From NCBI GenBank assembly GCA_902493585.1, contig CABUPZ010000041.1:1-21335 (forward strand): 21,335 nt of DNA. The letters are read 5' to 3'. Positions within the stretch are counted from its first letter, which is position 1, and the number at the start of each line of letters is the position of its first letter. The stretch comes from an uncultured Fusicatenibacter sp. (GTDB lineage Bacteria; Bacillota; Clostridia; Lachnospirales; Lachnospiraceae). Positions 15,042 to 21,156 of the stretch are shown here, in pieces. The notes under the pieces are model-generated. The model saw only the letters and a program-made list of their open reading frames with translations, had not been told where the DNA came from and did no database searches. The position numbers were made by a program, and so were the translations under genes.

Positions 15042-15432
15042 CACGGACTCCAGCGGTACAACGGGAGGCCGCGACGGGAGGTTCGGCGGCGGTCCGGGCG
15101 GGAACGGCGGTGGTCCCGGCGGAAATGGAGGCGGCATGTCTTCTTCCTCGGACGGAAGCATTGTGATTTCCGGCGGTACCTTCATCGGAACCGGCGCTTC
15201 CGGCATGGCACAGACGTTCAGTGATTCGGAGCAGGGCGTTGTGGCGGTCAGCACAGGCAGCCAGTCTGCGGGAACGGCAGTCACCCTCACGGATCAGGAG
15301 GGGAATACTTTGCTCACCTGTACGCCTGAAGAGTCTTTCCAGGTGGTGATCTTGAGCAGTCCGGATCTTGTATCCGGTGAGACGTATACGGTTACTGTGG
15401 GTGATACATCCGGCGAAGTGGAAGCAGCGTAA
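15042..15432 (+). pseudogene. C-terminal fragment of a Gly-rich secreted carbohydrate-binding protein
   Basis: From about 15042 the frame reads GTDSSGTTGGRDG, then repeated GGPGGNGGG, then SDGSIVISGGTFIGTGASG and a small beta-sandwich-like end (GETYTVTVGDTSGE) to TAA at 15430-15432. This is the characteristic tail of Firmicute carbohydrate-binding domain proteins of the Cthe_2159/DUF4353 type, which are large secreted beta-helix proteins with internal Gly-rich linkers. The N-terminus, signal peptide and most of the helix are missing. In this group such genes commonly sit beside a response regulator/kinase pair, which would explain the order of the three remnants. An ATG at 15136 could open a 98-codon frame, but without a ribosome site or secretion signal it is unlikely to matter. 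Confidence 0.78.
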
Positions 15433-15441
15433 CAGAAAACA

Positions 15442-15507
15442 AAAACGGGATCGTATGGTTCAGAAAAATTCGCTTTCGTGGAGTTCTGAATCATACAATC
15501 CCGTTTT
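15442..15507. terminator. bidirectional terminator after the remnant genes and nagA
   Basis: Arms 15442-15465 and 15484-15507 (24 nt each) pair with one mismatch and one G-T pair, with an 18-nt loop. The outer AAAACGGGAT/ATCCCGTTTT gives a U-tract on both strands. It is placed to stop nagA from the right and whatever reads through the remnants from the left. Confidence 0.9.
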
Positions 15508-15529
15508 ATGTTCGCTTTCTTTCTTTGAT

Positions 15530-16660
15530 TTATGGAAGAAGCAGCGTTCCCAGAGAAACGGTTCCTTTCAGGTTACATTTCGGATCAAGGAGAACAAAGT
15601 CTGCGTCCCTGCCGACCGTGATGCCTCCTTTCTGCGTCAGGCCGAATTCCCTTGCCTGATTGACGGAAGTCATCCGGACCGCCTCTTCGATGCCTACGCC
15701 GGTGAAGCGCATGATGTTCTGGAACGCGCGAATATAGCTGAGGACACTGCCGGCAATGGTGCCGTCCGCAAGCCGGGCGGTTCCGTCTTTGACGTAAACC
15801 GTCTGTCCTCCAAGCTCGCTTTCCCCGTCGGGCATGCCTTTGGCCCGCATGGAATCGGTGATCAGTTCAATACCGCTGCTTCCCTTTACTTTAAGTGCAA
15901 GCTGGACCATCTCAGGGCGGATATGGATGCCGTCGCAGATCAGTTCCGTCATTACACCGTCGGTCAGGAGTCCATAGCCGGTGACGCCCGGCTCTCTGTG
16001 GTTCAGGCCGCGCTGTGCATTGTAGAGATGGGTGATATGCCGGGCTCTGCTGAGACAGAGCTGGTCATAGGTGGCACAGGAATGTCCTGCGCTGGGGATG
16101 ATGCCGTTGGACAGACACCAGTCTTCAAATTCAGAAGATGCTTCTTCCGGGGCGTAAGTCACCACGCGGATCCGTCCGCCGCTCAGTTCGTTCCAGTGGG
16201 ACAGGAGTTCTGCGTCCGGTTTTTTGATATAAGCTTCGTTCTGCGCCCCTTTGTATTTGACAGAGACGAACGGGCCTTCCAGATGGATGCCCTGAATGAC
16301 GGGATTCTTTTCCGCGGCCAGGCGGATATTTGTCATCGCCTGCCCGATTTGCTCACAGGACTGGGTCATCGTGGTGCAGAAGTAAGAGGTGATGCCTTCC
16401 TTTGCAGTCATCTGCCGCACCATGCTGTCAATCTCTTCCGGTGAGGCATCCATGCTGTCAAAGCCATATCCTCCATGGCTATGTACATCGATAAAACCAG
16501 GAATGACAGCAACTGCTTCCGGGCAAACCTCCGCATCGTCTTCTCTTGGAACAAAATTTCTCATAGCCCCCGTTTCCACGATTTTTGTGTCATACCGGAT
16601 GTAGCCGGATTCTATTTTCCTGTCTCCGGTATAAATGGTTTTGTTTTTTAATACTTTCAT
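15530..16660 (-). CDS. nagA: N-acetylglucosamine-6-phosphate deacetylase
   Basis: This cytoplasmic amidohydrolase converts GlcNAc-6-phosphate to glucosamine-6-phosphate and acetate. It is 376 residues from the chosen ATG. Visible motifs: GFIDVHSHGG with metal ligands His60 and His62, HLEGPF with Glu128, AGHSCA with His193, THLYNAQ with His211, GIHI, and catalytic Asp269 in LITDSMRAKGMPDG. The N-terminus (MKVLKNKTIYTGD) aligns with other NagA starts. The start is awkward: GAGGG lies only one base before this ATG, while a better AAAAGGAG is 28 bases upstream. The in-frame TTG at 16697-16699 overlaps that site and so cannot use it. No nagB is in the window. It lies 148 bp downstream of yitT on the same strand, with a TACAAT-like -10 between but no good -35. 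Confidence 0.95.
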   Translation of the reverse strand: MKVLKNKTIYTGDRKIESGYIRYDTKIVETGAMRNFVPREDDAEVCPEAVAVIPGFIDVHSHGGYGFDSMDASPEEIDSMVRQMTAKEGITSYFCTTMTQSCEQIGQAMTNIRLAAEKNPVIQGIHLEGPFVSVKYKGAQNEAYIKKPDAELLSHWNELSGGRIRVVTYAPEEASSEFEDWCLSNGIIPSAGHSCATYDQLCLSRARHITHLYNAQRGLNHREPGVTGYGLLTDGVMTELICDGIHIRPEMVQLALKVKGSSGIELITDSMRAKGMPDGESELGGQTVYVKDGTARLADGTIAGSVLSYIRAFQNIMRFTGVGIEEAVRMTSVNQAREFGLTQKGGITVGRDADFVLLDPKCNLKGTVSLGTLLLP

Positions 16661-16808
16661 GCCCTCTTTTGGAAATGCCGTATTTCCGCTCCTTTTCAAA
16701 GAATTTCTGTTATAAATTGTAGCACAGAACCGGGGAAAAAGAAAGCAGAGACTCAGTCATGGCATGGGTCCTTGTAACTGCCTGGTCAGCGGAACGGTCA
16801 CGGGTCAT

Positions 16809-17681
16809 TCAGTGCGTTTTGAAGCCTTCCCCTACCACCTCATTGGACTCCATGATAATGATAAAGGCATCCGGATCCAGTTTTTTGACAGCGCTTCGGA
16901 TCAGGTACATCTGCTTATTGTTGCAGGCGCACATGACAACGTCTTTTTCTTCACAGGAATAGCTTCCTTCGGCTTTCAGAAACGTTGCGCCCCGTCCTGT
17001 GACTTCGTTGATCTCTTCCGCCACTTTTTTTGCGTGATCGGTGACAATCAGAGTCATTTTACCGGAATCGATGCCGTACATGACTTTGTCCACCACGGCG
17101 GACAGAAGGAATGTGATGATCATTCCGTAGATCAGGCTGTCCATATCGCGGGAGACCAGCAGGGTTCCGGCCACGACAATGACAGTATCCATCACAAACG
17201 CGATCTTGCCCAGGGAAAAATGCGGATGCAGGGCTTTGATGGAGAGCATAATGAAGTCCGCCCCGCCGGTGGAGGAATCTCTCATATAGATCAGTGCGTA
17301 TCCCAGCCCGGAAAAGATTCCCGTACAGATGGCCGCCAGCATCCGGTCGCCGTTGTAGACCGGGAACAGAGGGGCGATGTAGTCGATGAGCAGGGAACTG
17401 ATGATGATCGTCTGGATGGAACGCAGGAAGAAATCCCGTCCAAGGATCCGGAAACAGAGGATCGCGATGGGAATGTTCAGGAACAGGACCACGCGTCCGA
17501 TGGGAAGCCCGAACAGATGGTAGAAAATGAGCGCGATGCCGTTGAGTCCCGCCATCGGAAAGTGAGCCATGGCGGCAAAATTGTAGGTTCCCACTGCGAT
17601 GAGCATGCCGCCGAGTATGTCTGTCAGGAGAGAGAAACCCCATTTTTTCATTGTGCCGGATGTGAAATGATTCTGTTTCAT
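16809..17681 (-). CDS. YitT-family membrane protein
   Basis: This 290-residue protein has five to six N-terminal membrane segments (DUF161/YitT_membrane region; GGMLIAVGTYNFAAMAHFPM, STGGADFIMLSI) and a cytoplasmic C-terminal DUF2179 domain of about 85 residues (KMTLIVTDHAKKVAEEINE, RGATFLKAEGSYS). Firmicutes carry several paralogues; their transport function is not settled. I chose the ATG at 17681 because AGGAGG (complement of 17693-17698) lies 11 bases upstream, better than either the in-frame upstream or downstream candidates. The predicted promoter (17769-17797) would start the mRNA almost at the foot of an 18-bp hairpin followed by a U-run, before the ribosome site. So expression may depend on attenuation or on an unseen factor. 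Confidence 0.93.
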   Translation of the reverse strand: MKQNHFTSGTMKKWGFSLLTDILGGMLIAVGTYNFAAMAHFPMAGLNGIALIFYHLFGLPIGRVVLFLNIPIAILCFRILGRDFFLRSIQTIIISSLLIDYIAPLFPVYNGDRMLAAICTGIFSGLGYALIYMRDSSTGGADFIMLSIKALHPHFSLGKIAFVMDTVIVVAGTLLVSRDMDSLIYGMIITFLLSAVVDKVMYGIDSGKMTLIVTDHAKKVAEEINEVTGRGATFLKAEGSYSCEEKDVVMCACNNKQMYLIRSAVKKLDPDAFIIIMESNEVVGEGFKTH

Positions 17682-17712
17682 AAAATAAGATACCTCCTGT
17701 TCTGATTGAAAG

Positions 17713-17756
17713 AAAAAAAGCATCTGCGAATCATATCCATATGATTCGCAGATGCT
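17713..17756 (-). promoter_or_regulatory. terminator-like hairpin at the 5' end of the yitT leader
   Basis: Arms 17719-17736 and 17739-17756 are perfectly complementary over 18 bp (AGCATCTGCGAATCATAT and its complement), with a tiny CC centre. On the minus strand six T follow at once (complement of 17713-17718). It is between the predicted yitT start site (about 17762) and the yitT ribosome site (17693-17698). No other minus-strand gene lies upstream that it could terminate. Confidence 0.85.
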
Positions 17757-17768
17757 CTTTTCTTATTC

Positions 17769-17797
17769 AGTATACAGGAAAAAGAAATTCCAGTCAA
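17769..17797 (-). promoter_or_regulatory. yitT promoter
   Basis: On the minus strand TTGACT (17797-17792) and TATACT (17774-17769) are 17 bp apart, each 5/6 to consensus. The 11-mer GTATACTGAAT containing the -10 is repeated, in opposite orientation, at the divergent promoter. Confidence 0.82.
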
Positions 17798-17813
17798 GGG
17801 AACGGAAAAATAC

Positions 17814-17842
17814 TTGCCAGGGGGAAGGGAAAAAGGTATACT
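17814..17842 (+). promoter_or_regulatory. promoter of the small ORF / YdjM-like operon
   Basis: TTGCCA (17814-17819) and TATACT (17837-17842) are 17 bp apart, both 5/6 to consensus. The -10 region GTATACTGAAT (17836-17846) mirrors ATTCAGTATAC (17765-17775) of the yitT promoter. Confidence 0.82.
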
Positions 17843-17888
17843 GAATGAACAGAACAAATGTTTTGGTAAGAAAGGGGAGAAACAAGAG

Positions 17889-17951
17889 ATGAAAAGGAAA
17901 AAAGAACCAAAGAGATTCTGGCAGGCGTGCAAAAAGGAGGATAGGATTTGA
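17889..17951 (+). CDS. 20-residue basic leader-type peptide
   Basis: An ATG with a well-placed GGGGAG (17874-17879, nine bases upstream) opens a 20-codon frame. The predicted peptide is very basic, with eight Lys or Arg in the first 15 positions and starting MKRKKEPKRFW. Its TGA stop (17949-17951) overlaps the TTG start of the next gene (17948-17950), so the two are probably translationally coupled. The ribosome site of the next gene (GGAGG, 17936-17940) lies inside this frame. It may be a leader peptide whose translation opens the next gene, rather than a functional protein. I do not recognise it. Confidence 0.55.
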   Translation: MKRKKEPKRFWQACKKEDRI

Positions 17952-18577
17952 CGGGCAGAACACACTGGGCGGTAGGTACAGCGGCGGCCTTGTGTGTGAC
18001 ACAGCCGGTGAGATTGAGAGACTGGGTGCTCTGCATCGGGGCGGCGGCAGTGGGTTCCGTGATCAGTGATATCGACGTGACGACCTCCGACTCACGGGAA
18101 ACGCTCAATCGGATCACAGCGGTTTCTGTTCTGGCTGTGGCTGCAGTGGGCATTGCCGAGGTATGGTGGGATCTTGGAATTATCCGGAATTTTGACAGGG
18201 AGAGCAGTATCTTCCGTCTGATCCTCGGGTTTGCCGCCTTTCTTGCAGTCTGTACCTTTGGAAAGAATCAGCCTCACCGCTCGTTTATGCATTCGTTTCT
18301 GGGATGGATCCTGCTGGGACAGATCACCGCGTTTATTTATCCTGCGATGACGCCATATTTTTCCATTGCGATGCTTTCTCATATGGCGATCGATCTGTTG
18401 AACCGAAGAAATGTCCGTCTGCTGTATCCGCTGAAGAAAGGGTTCAGCTTCGGAATCTGCAGTGCCGATGGATGGGTGAACCGGAATCTGTTCTTTGCAG
18501 GAACCGCGGTCAGTGTGCTCGTTTCGCTGCTTCTGTTCTTTTTCCGGTATCGGAAAGAATTTACAGGAATCTGGTAA
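17948..18577 (+). CDS. YdjM-like membrane-bound metal-dependent hydrolase
   Basis: This 209-residue membrane protein resembles the YdjM/DUF457 family (often called LexA-binding inner-membrane-associated hydrolase). Seen are the N-terminal TGRTHWAVG with the family His, an acidic SDIDVTTSDSRE loop, HRSFMHSFLGW, and HMAIDLLNRRNVRLLYPLKK, with four or five hydrophobic segments between. These His and Asp positions are thought to bind metal; the substrate is unknown. The start is TTG at 17948, chosen because GGAGG (17936-17940) is seven bases upstream and the conserved TGRTHWA motif begins at the second codon. It overlaps the stop of the 20-codon frame. Transcription is from the 17814-17842 promoter, divergent from yitT. 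Confidence 0.85.
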   Translation: MTGRTHWAVGTAAALCVTQPVRLRDWVLCIGAAAVGSVISDIDVTTSDSRETLNRITAVSVLAVAAVGIAEVWWDLGIIRNFDRESSIFRLILGFAAFLAVCTFGKNQPHRSFMHSFLGWILLGQITAFIYPAMTPYFSIAMLSHMAIDLLNRRNVRLLYPLKKGFSFGICSADGWVNRNLFFAGTAVSVLVSLLLFFFRYRKEFTGIW

Positions 18578-18585
18578 CAGGATAC

Positions 18586-18616
18586 TTGACGATACCGGGG
18601 ATACCGGGAGTATAAT
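18586..18616 (+). promoter_or_regulatory. trmO promoter with 19-bp spacer and tandem 9-mer
   Basis: TTGACG (18586-18591) and a perfect TATAAT (18611-18616) are 19 bp apart. The spacer holds GATACCGGG twice in tandem (18591-18599 and 18600-18608), which also gives two CCGG palindromes. A 19-bp spacer is suboptimal for sigma-A and recalls MerR-controlled promoters. Confidence 0.6.
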
Positions 18617-18718
18617 AAAAGGCAGGCTTTGTCTGAACTTCCGTGAAAAAAGGAAGAGCGGAAGGTGATGAAAAAAGAGAAGCGGCGAAGCAAAGAGAAA
18701 AAGCAGGAGGAAAGAGAG

Positions 18719-19477
18719 ATGCAGGAAGCTGAGGAAACGAAAGCAGGGGACAGCAAAGAGGAAAAGAATCTGCTCCCTTCGTTTCACAGGATTGCGCGTA
18801 TCCGGAATGATTTTCCGGAAAAGTTCGGGATTCCGCGCCAGAGCGGGCTTGTGGAGGAACTGGAAGCGCTGATTATTTTTGAACCGGAATACCGGAATCC
18901 CGAGGCGCTTCGCGGGCTGGAGGAATATTCTCATATCTGGCTGATCTGGGAATTCTCCGAATCCGTGTTGGAGAAGTGGTCCCCGACTGTGAGGCCGCCG
19001 CGGCTTGGCGGAAATACACGGATGGGAGTTTTTGCCACACGTTCCCCGTTCCGGCCCAATCCCATCGGATTGTCCAGTGTGTGCCTGGAAGCCATCGAAC
19101 AGCATCCGGAGTACGGCCATGTGCTCCGTGTCCGGGGCGCGGATTTGATGAACGGAACACCGATCCTGGATATCAAACCGTATCTGCCCCACGTGGACAG
19201 TCATCCCGATGCCCGCGGTGGATTCTCCCGTCAGTTTCAAGATTATGGGCTTCAGGTGGAAATTCCCGAACAGTGGCTGGAAAAGGTTCCGGAGCAGAAA
19301 CGCGCCGCGCTTGCCGGGGTCCTCGCCAATGACCCGCGGCCTGCCTATCAAAAGGATCCGGAGCGGGTTTACGGTCTGAGCTTTGCGGGATTGACGGTAC
19401 GTTTCCGTGTGTCGGAAAATGTGCTGACGGTATGTGAAATTCAGCAGGAAGGGAAGAAGGAGAAATATGAACTATGA
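18719..19477 (+). CDS. trmO: tRNA (N6-threonylcarbamoyladenosine37-N6)-methyltransferase TrmO
   Basis: This 252-residue protein belongs to the TsaA/TrmO family, which uses S-adenosylmethionine to methylate the t6A base next to the anticodon in some tRNAs. The core signature ATRSPFRPNPIGLS (106-119), LRVRGADLMNGTPILDIKPY and LPHVDS (to about 161) are clear, followed by a C-terminal TsaA_C-type domain (residues ~185-245). I chose ATG 18719 because AGGAGG (18705-18710) is eight bases upstream. In-frame GTG and ATG codons at 18665 and 18668 would add a Lys/Glu-rich tail and have weaker sites. The stop overlaps the start of the AEC gene by four bases (ATGA), so the two form an operon. Its first ~15 residues are acidic and non-conserved. 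Confidence 0.93.
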   Translation: MQEAEETKAGDSKEEKNLLPSFHRIARIRNDFPEKFGIPRQSGLVEELEALIIFEPEYRNPEALRGLEEYSHIWLIWEFSESVLEKWSPTVRPPRLGGNTRMGVFATRSPFRPNPIGLSSVCLEAIEQHPEYGHVLRVRGADLMNGTPILDIKPYLPHVDSHPDARGGFSRQFQDYGLQVEIPEQWLEKVPEQKRAALAGVLANDPRPAYQKDPERVYGLSFAGLTVRFRVSENVLTVCEIQQEGKKEKYEL

Positions 19478-20382
19478 GTAACGTATTTACACAGACAGTG
19501 GTATATCTGGCCCTTTTGTTTCTGGGGTACGGATTCAAAAAGGCAGGGATCTTTAAGGTGGAGGATACAAAATTCCTGAAATCGGTGATCCTGTACATAA
19601 CCATGCCTGCGACGGCAGTCAACGGCCTGAAAGATCTGGAACTGCAGACCTCCTTTCTATGGTGTTTTCTGATCGGATTTGTAACGTGTGCTGTTCTGTT
19701 GGCAGTGGGAATGGCTGCCTCCCGGAAGAGTGACGCTGACGGAAAACTGCAGTATCTGTTCAGTTTTAACAGTTTTAACGTAGGAAATTTTGCGATTCCG
19801 TTTCTGACAGGTCTGATTTCCACCAATGGATTTGCGGCGCTTTGTCTGTTTGATATTGCAGTCGCGATCTTTCTGTATGGTGTGGATTATTCCCTGGCGG
19901 AGAGCAGGAAAGGAAACGGCGGCGGATTTTCTGCGAAACTTCTGCTGAAAAAGATCTTCTGTTCCCCGGTCACGGATGCTTATCTGATCATGATCGTGCT
20001 GGCGGCTCTGCAGCTGCGTCTGCCGGAACCTGTGCTGAAGCTGGCCAGTGTGGCGGGCAATGCCAATGCTTTTCTGGCAATGCTGAGTATCGGCATTCTG
20101 TTTGAATGGAATCTGGATAAGAAGAACCGGAAAATGCTGCTGAAATTTTTCAGTCTCCGTTATCTGGTGCTGATCCTGCTGTCTGCGGCCGTGGTCTTTC
20201 TGGTACCGTTCCCTCATGATATCCGTCAGGCGATTTGTGTGCTGATGATGGCTCCGGTGGCAAGTATTGCTCCGCTTTTGACGGAGAACGCAGGCGGAGA
20301 CGGCGCGAAAGCGGCGCAGATCAATTCGGTCAGCATTTTGCTGGGTATAGCGATGATGATGATCATGTACGCAGTCGTATAA
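19474..20382 (+). CDS. AEC-family (auxin efflux carrier-type) transporter
   Basis: This 302-residue membrane protein has about ten transmembrane segments in two halves, as in the AEC/BART superfamily. Typical pieces are LALLFLGYGFKKAGIF, FLKSVILYITMPATAVNGL at the N-terminus, FSFNSFNVGNFAIPFLTGL, and the C-terminal MMAPVASIAPLLTENAGGD. Bacterial members carry organic anions such as malate or malonate; the substrate here is unknown. The ATG overlaps the trmO stop (ATGA) with AAGGAG upstream, so translation is coupled. No functional link between tRNA modification and this carrier is evident. Confidence 0.93.
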   Translation: MSNVFTQTVVYLALLFLGYGFKKAGIFKVEDTKFLKSVILYITMPATAVNGLKDLELQTSFLWCFLIGFVTCAVLLAVGMAASRKSDADGKLQYLFSFNSFNVGNFAIPFLTGLISTNGFAALCLFDIAVAIFLYGVDYSLAESRKGNGGGFSAKLLLKKIFCSPVTDAYLIMIVLAALQLRLPEPVLKLASVAGNANAFLAMLSIGILFEWNLDKKNRKMLLKFFSLRYLVLILLSAAVVFLVPFPHDIRQAICVLMMAPVASIAPLLTENAGGDGAKAAQINSVSILLGIAMMMIMYAVV

Positions 20383-20395
20383 ATGTAAACCTAAA

Positions 20396-20448
20396 ATTGT
20401 AAACCAATAACAAAAATGGGTTGACAATAGGAAGGCTCTGTGATATTC
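20396..20448 (+). promoter_or_regulatory. bioY promoter with probable BirA biotin operator
   Basis: TTGACA (20420-20425) and TATTCT (20443-20448) are 17 bp apart. ATTGTAACC (20396-20404) and GGTTGACAAT (20418-20427) form an inverted repeat like the BirA box TTGTTAACC-spacer-GGTTTACAA. The left arm is one base short of the usual half-site. A further TGTAAACC lies at 20384-20391. The right arm covers the -35, as expected for biotin repression of bioY. Confidence 0.65.
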
Positions 20449-20519
20449 TCATGAAAGATACGCAGGATCCTGTGAAAAGGAATCTGCGGAAAAAAGGAAA
20501 AAAGGAGAAAAGGAGAAGT

Positions 20520-20542
20520 AACAGTTCGTTCGATGAACTGTT
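20520..20542 (+). promoter_or_regulatory. stem-loop in the bioY leader
   Basis: AACAGTTC (20520-20527) pairs with GAACTGTT (20535-20542) around a 7-nt loop. It ends three bases before the bioY ribosome site (AGGGAG, 20545-20550) and has no T-run, so it could affect translation or mRNA stability rather than terminate. Confidence 0.5.
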
Positions 20543-20557
20543 GCAGGGAGTCTACAG

Positions 20558-21127
20558 ATGCGTACATCAATGATGGAAAAAAGCAAGAAACTTACAGTGG
20601 CGGATCTTGTATACATTGCAGTGTTCGCCGGAATCATGGCGGTATGTTCCTGGATATCTATTCCGGCAGCCGTGCCGTTTACCATGCAGACCTTTGCGGT
20701 ATTTTTTGCATTTGCCGTACTTGGCGGGAGACGGGGAACTCTGGCTGTTCTGGTCTATATCCTGATGGGAGTCGTGGGCCTTCCGGTGTTTGCCGGATTT
20801 CAGGGCGGGATCGGAGCGCTGGCAGGGGCAAGCGGAGGCTATATCATCGGTTTTCTGGGTTCTGCACTTGTGATGTGGGGCATGGAAAAGCTTGCAGGAA
20901 GAAAACCCTGGATGCAGTTCCTGACTATGATCCTGGGGCTGCTGGTCTGCTATGCGTTCGGAACCGCCTGGTTTATGGTTGTTTATATGGCGTCCACAGG
21001 TCCGGTGGGGCTTCTCACCGTACTGGGATGGTGTGTATTTCCGTTCCTGTTGCCGGATGTACTGAAGATTCTTCTGGCTTTGGCGCTCGGAAAAAGGATT
21101 GGAAAATATGCTGTCATCAGAAAATAA
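20558..21127 (+). CDS. bioY: biotin transporter BioY (ECF S component)
   Basis: This 189-residue membrane protein has six hydrophobic segments and the BioY core: AVPFTMQTFAVFFAFAVLGG, LVYILMGVVGLPVFAGFQGG and GGYIIGFLGSALV. BioY binds biotin and works with the shared ECF module (EcfA, EcfA', EcfT), which is encoded elsewhere. The ATG at 20558 is chosen because AGGGAG (20545-20550) lies seven bases upstream; an in-frame ATG at 20570 has no site. The upstream BirA-like operator supports biotin-controlled expression. A GNAT gene follows after 29 bp and may share the transcript. Confidence 0.96.
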   Translation: MRTSMMEKSKKLTVADLVYIAVFAGIMAVCSWISIPAAVPFTMQTFAVFFAFAVLGGRRGTLAVLVYILMGVVGLPVFAGFQGGIGALAGASGGYIIGFLGSALVMWGMEKLAGRKPWMQFLTMILGLLVCYAFGTAWFMVVYMASTGPVGLLTVLGWCVFPFLLPDVLKILLALALGKRIGKYAVIRK

Positions 21128-21156
21128 CCATTATGGAAAAAGAGGAGTGTTGAAAA

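Noticed and set aside
13958..15061. 367-codon open frame on the minus strand
   Set aside because: It runs antisense through the DUF3737 gene and across the deletion joins of the remnant genes; composition is shadow-like.
15055..15135. Gly-rich repeats read as a possible tandem-repeat or CRISPR-like array
   Set aside because: They are GGPGGNGGG codon repeats in frame within the secreted-protein remnant, without spacers or conserved direct-repeat length.
15368..16444. 358-codon open frame on the plus strand
   Set aside because: It is antisense to nagA and crosses a strong bidirectional terminator.
16764..17705. 313-codon open frame on the plus strand
   Set aside because: It is the exact antisense shadow of the YitT gene, with a His/Asp/Gln-rich product and no ribosome site.
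18665..18718. N-terminal Lys/Glu-rich extension of TrmO from GTG 18665 or ATG 18668
   Set aside because: An optimal AGGAGG site points to ATG 18719, and the extension is low complexity and unlike TrmO N-termini. It cannot be fully excluded.
18092..19351. 419-codon open frame on the minus strand
   Set aside because: It lies antisense across the well-supported YdjM-like and trmO genes; its product is Arg/His/Pro/Ser-rich low-quality sequence with no recognisable domain.
20450..20521. 23-codon Lys-rich ORF in the bioY leader
   Set aside because: Its ATG would lie at or before the transcription start predicted from the promoter at 20420-20448, and it has no ribosome site.
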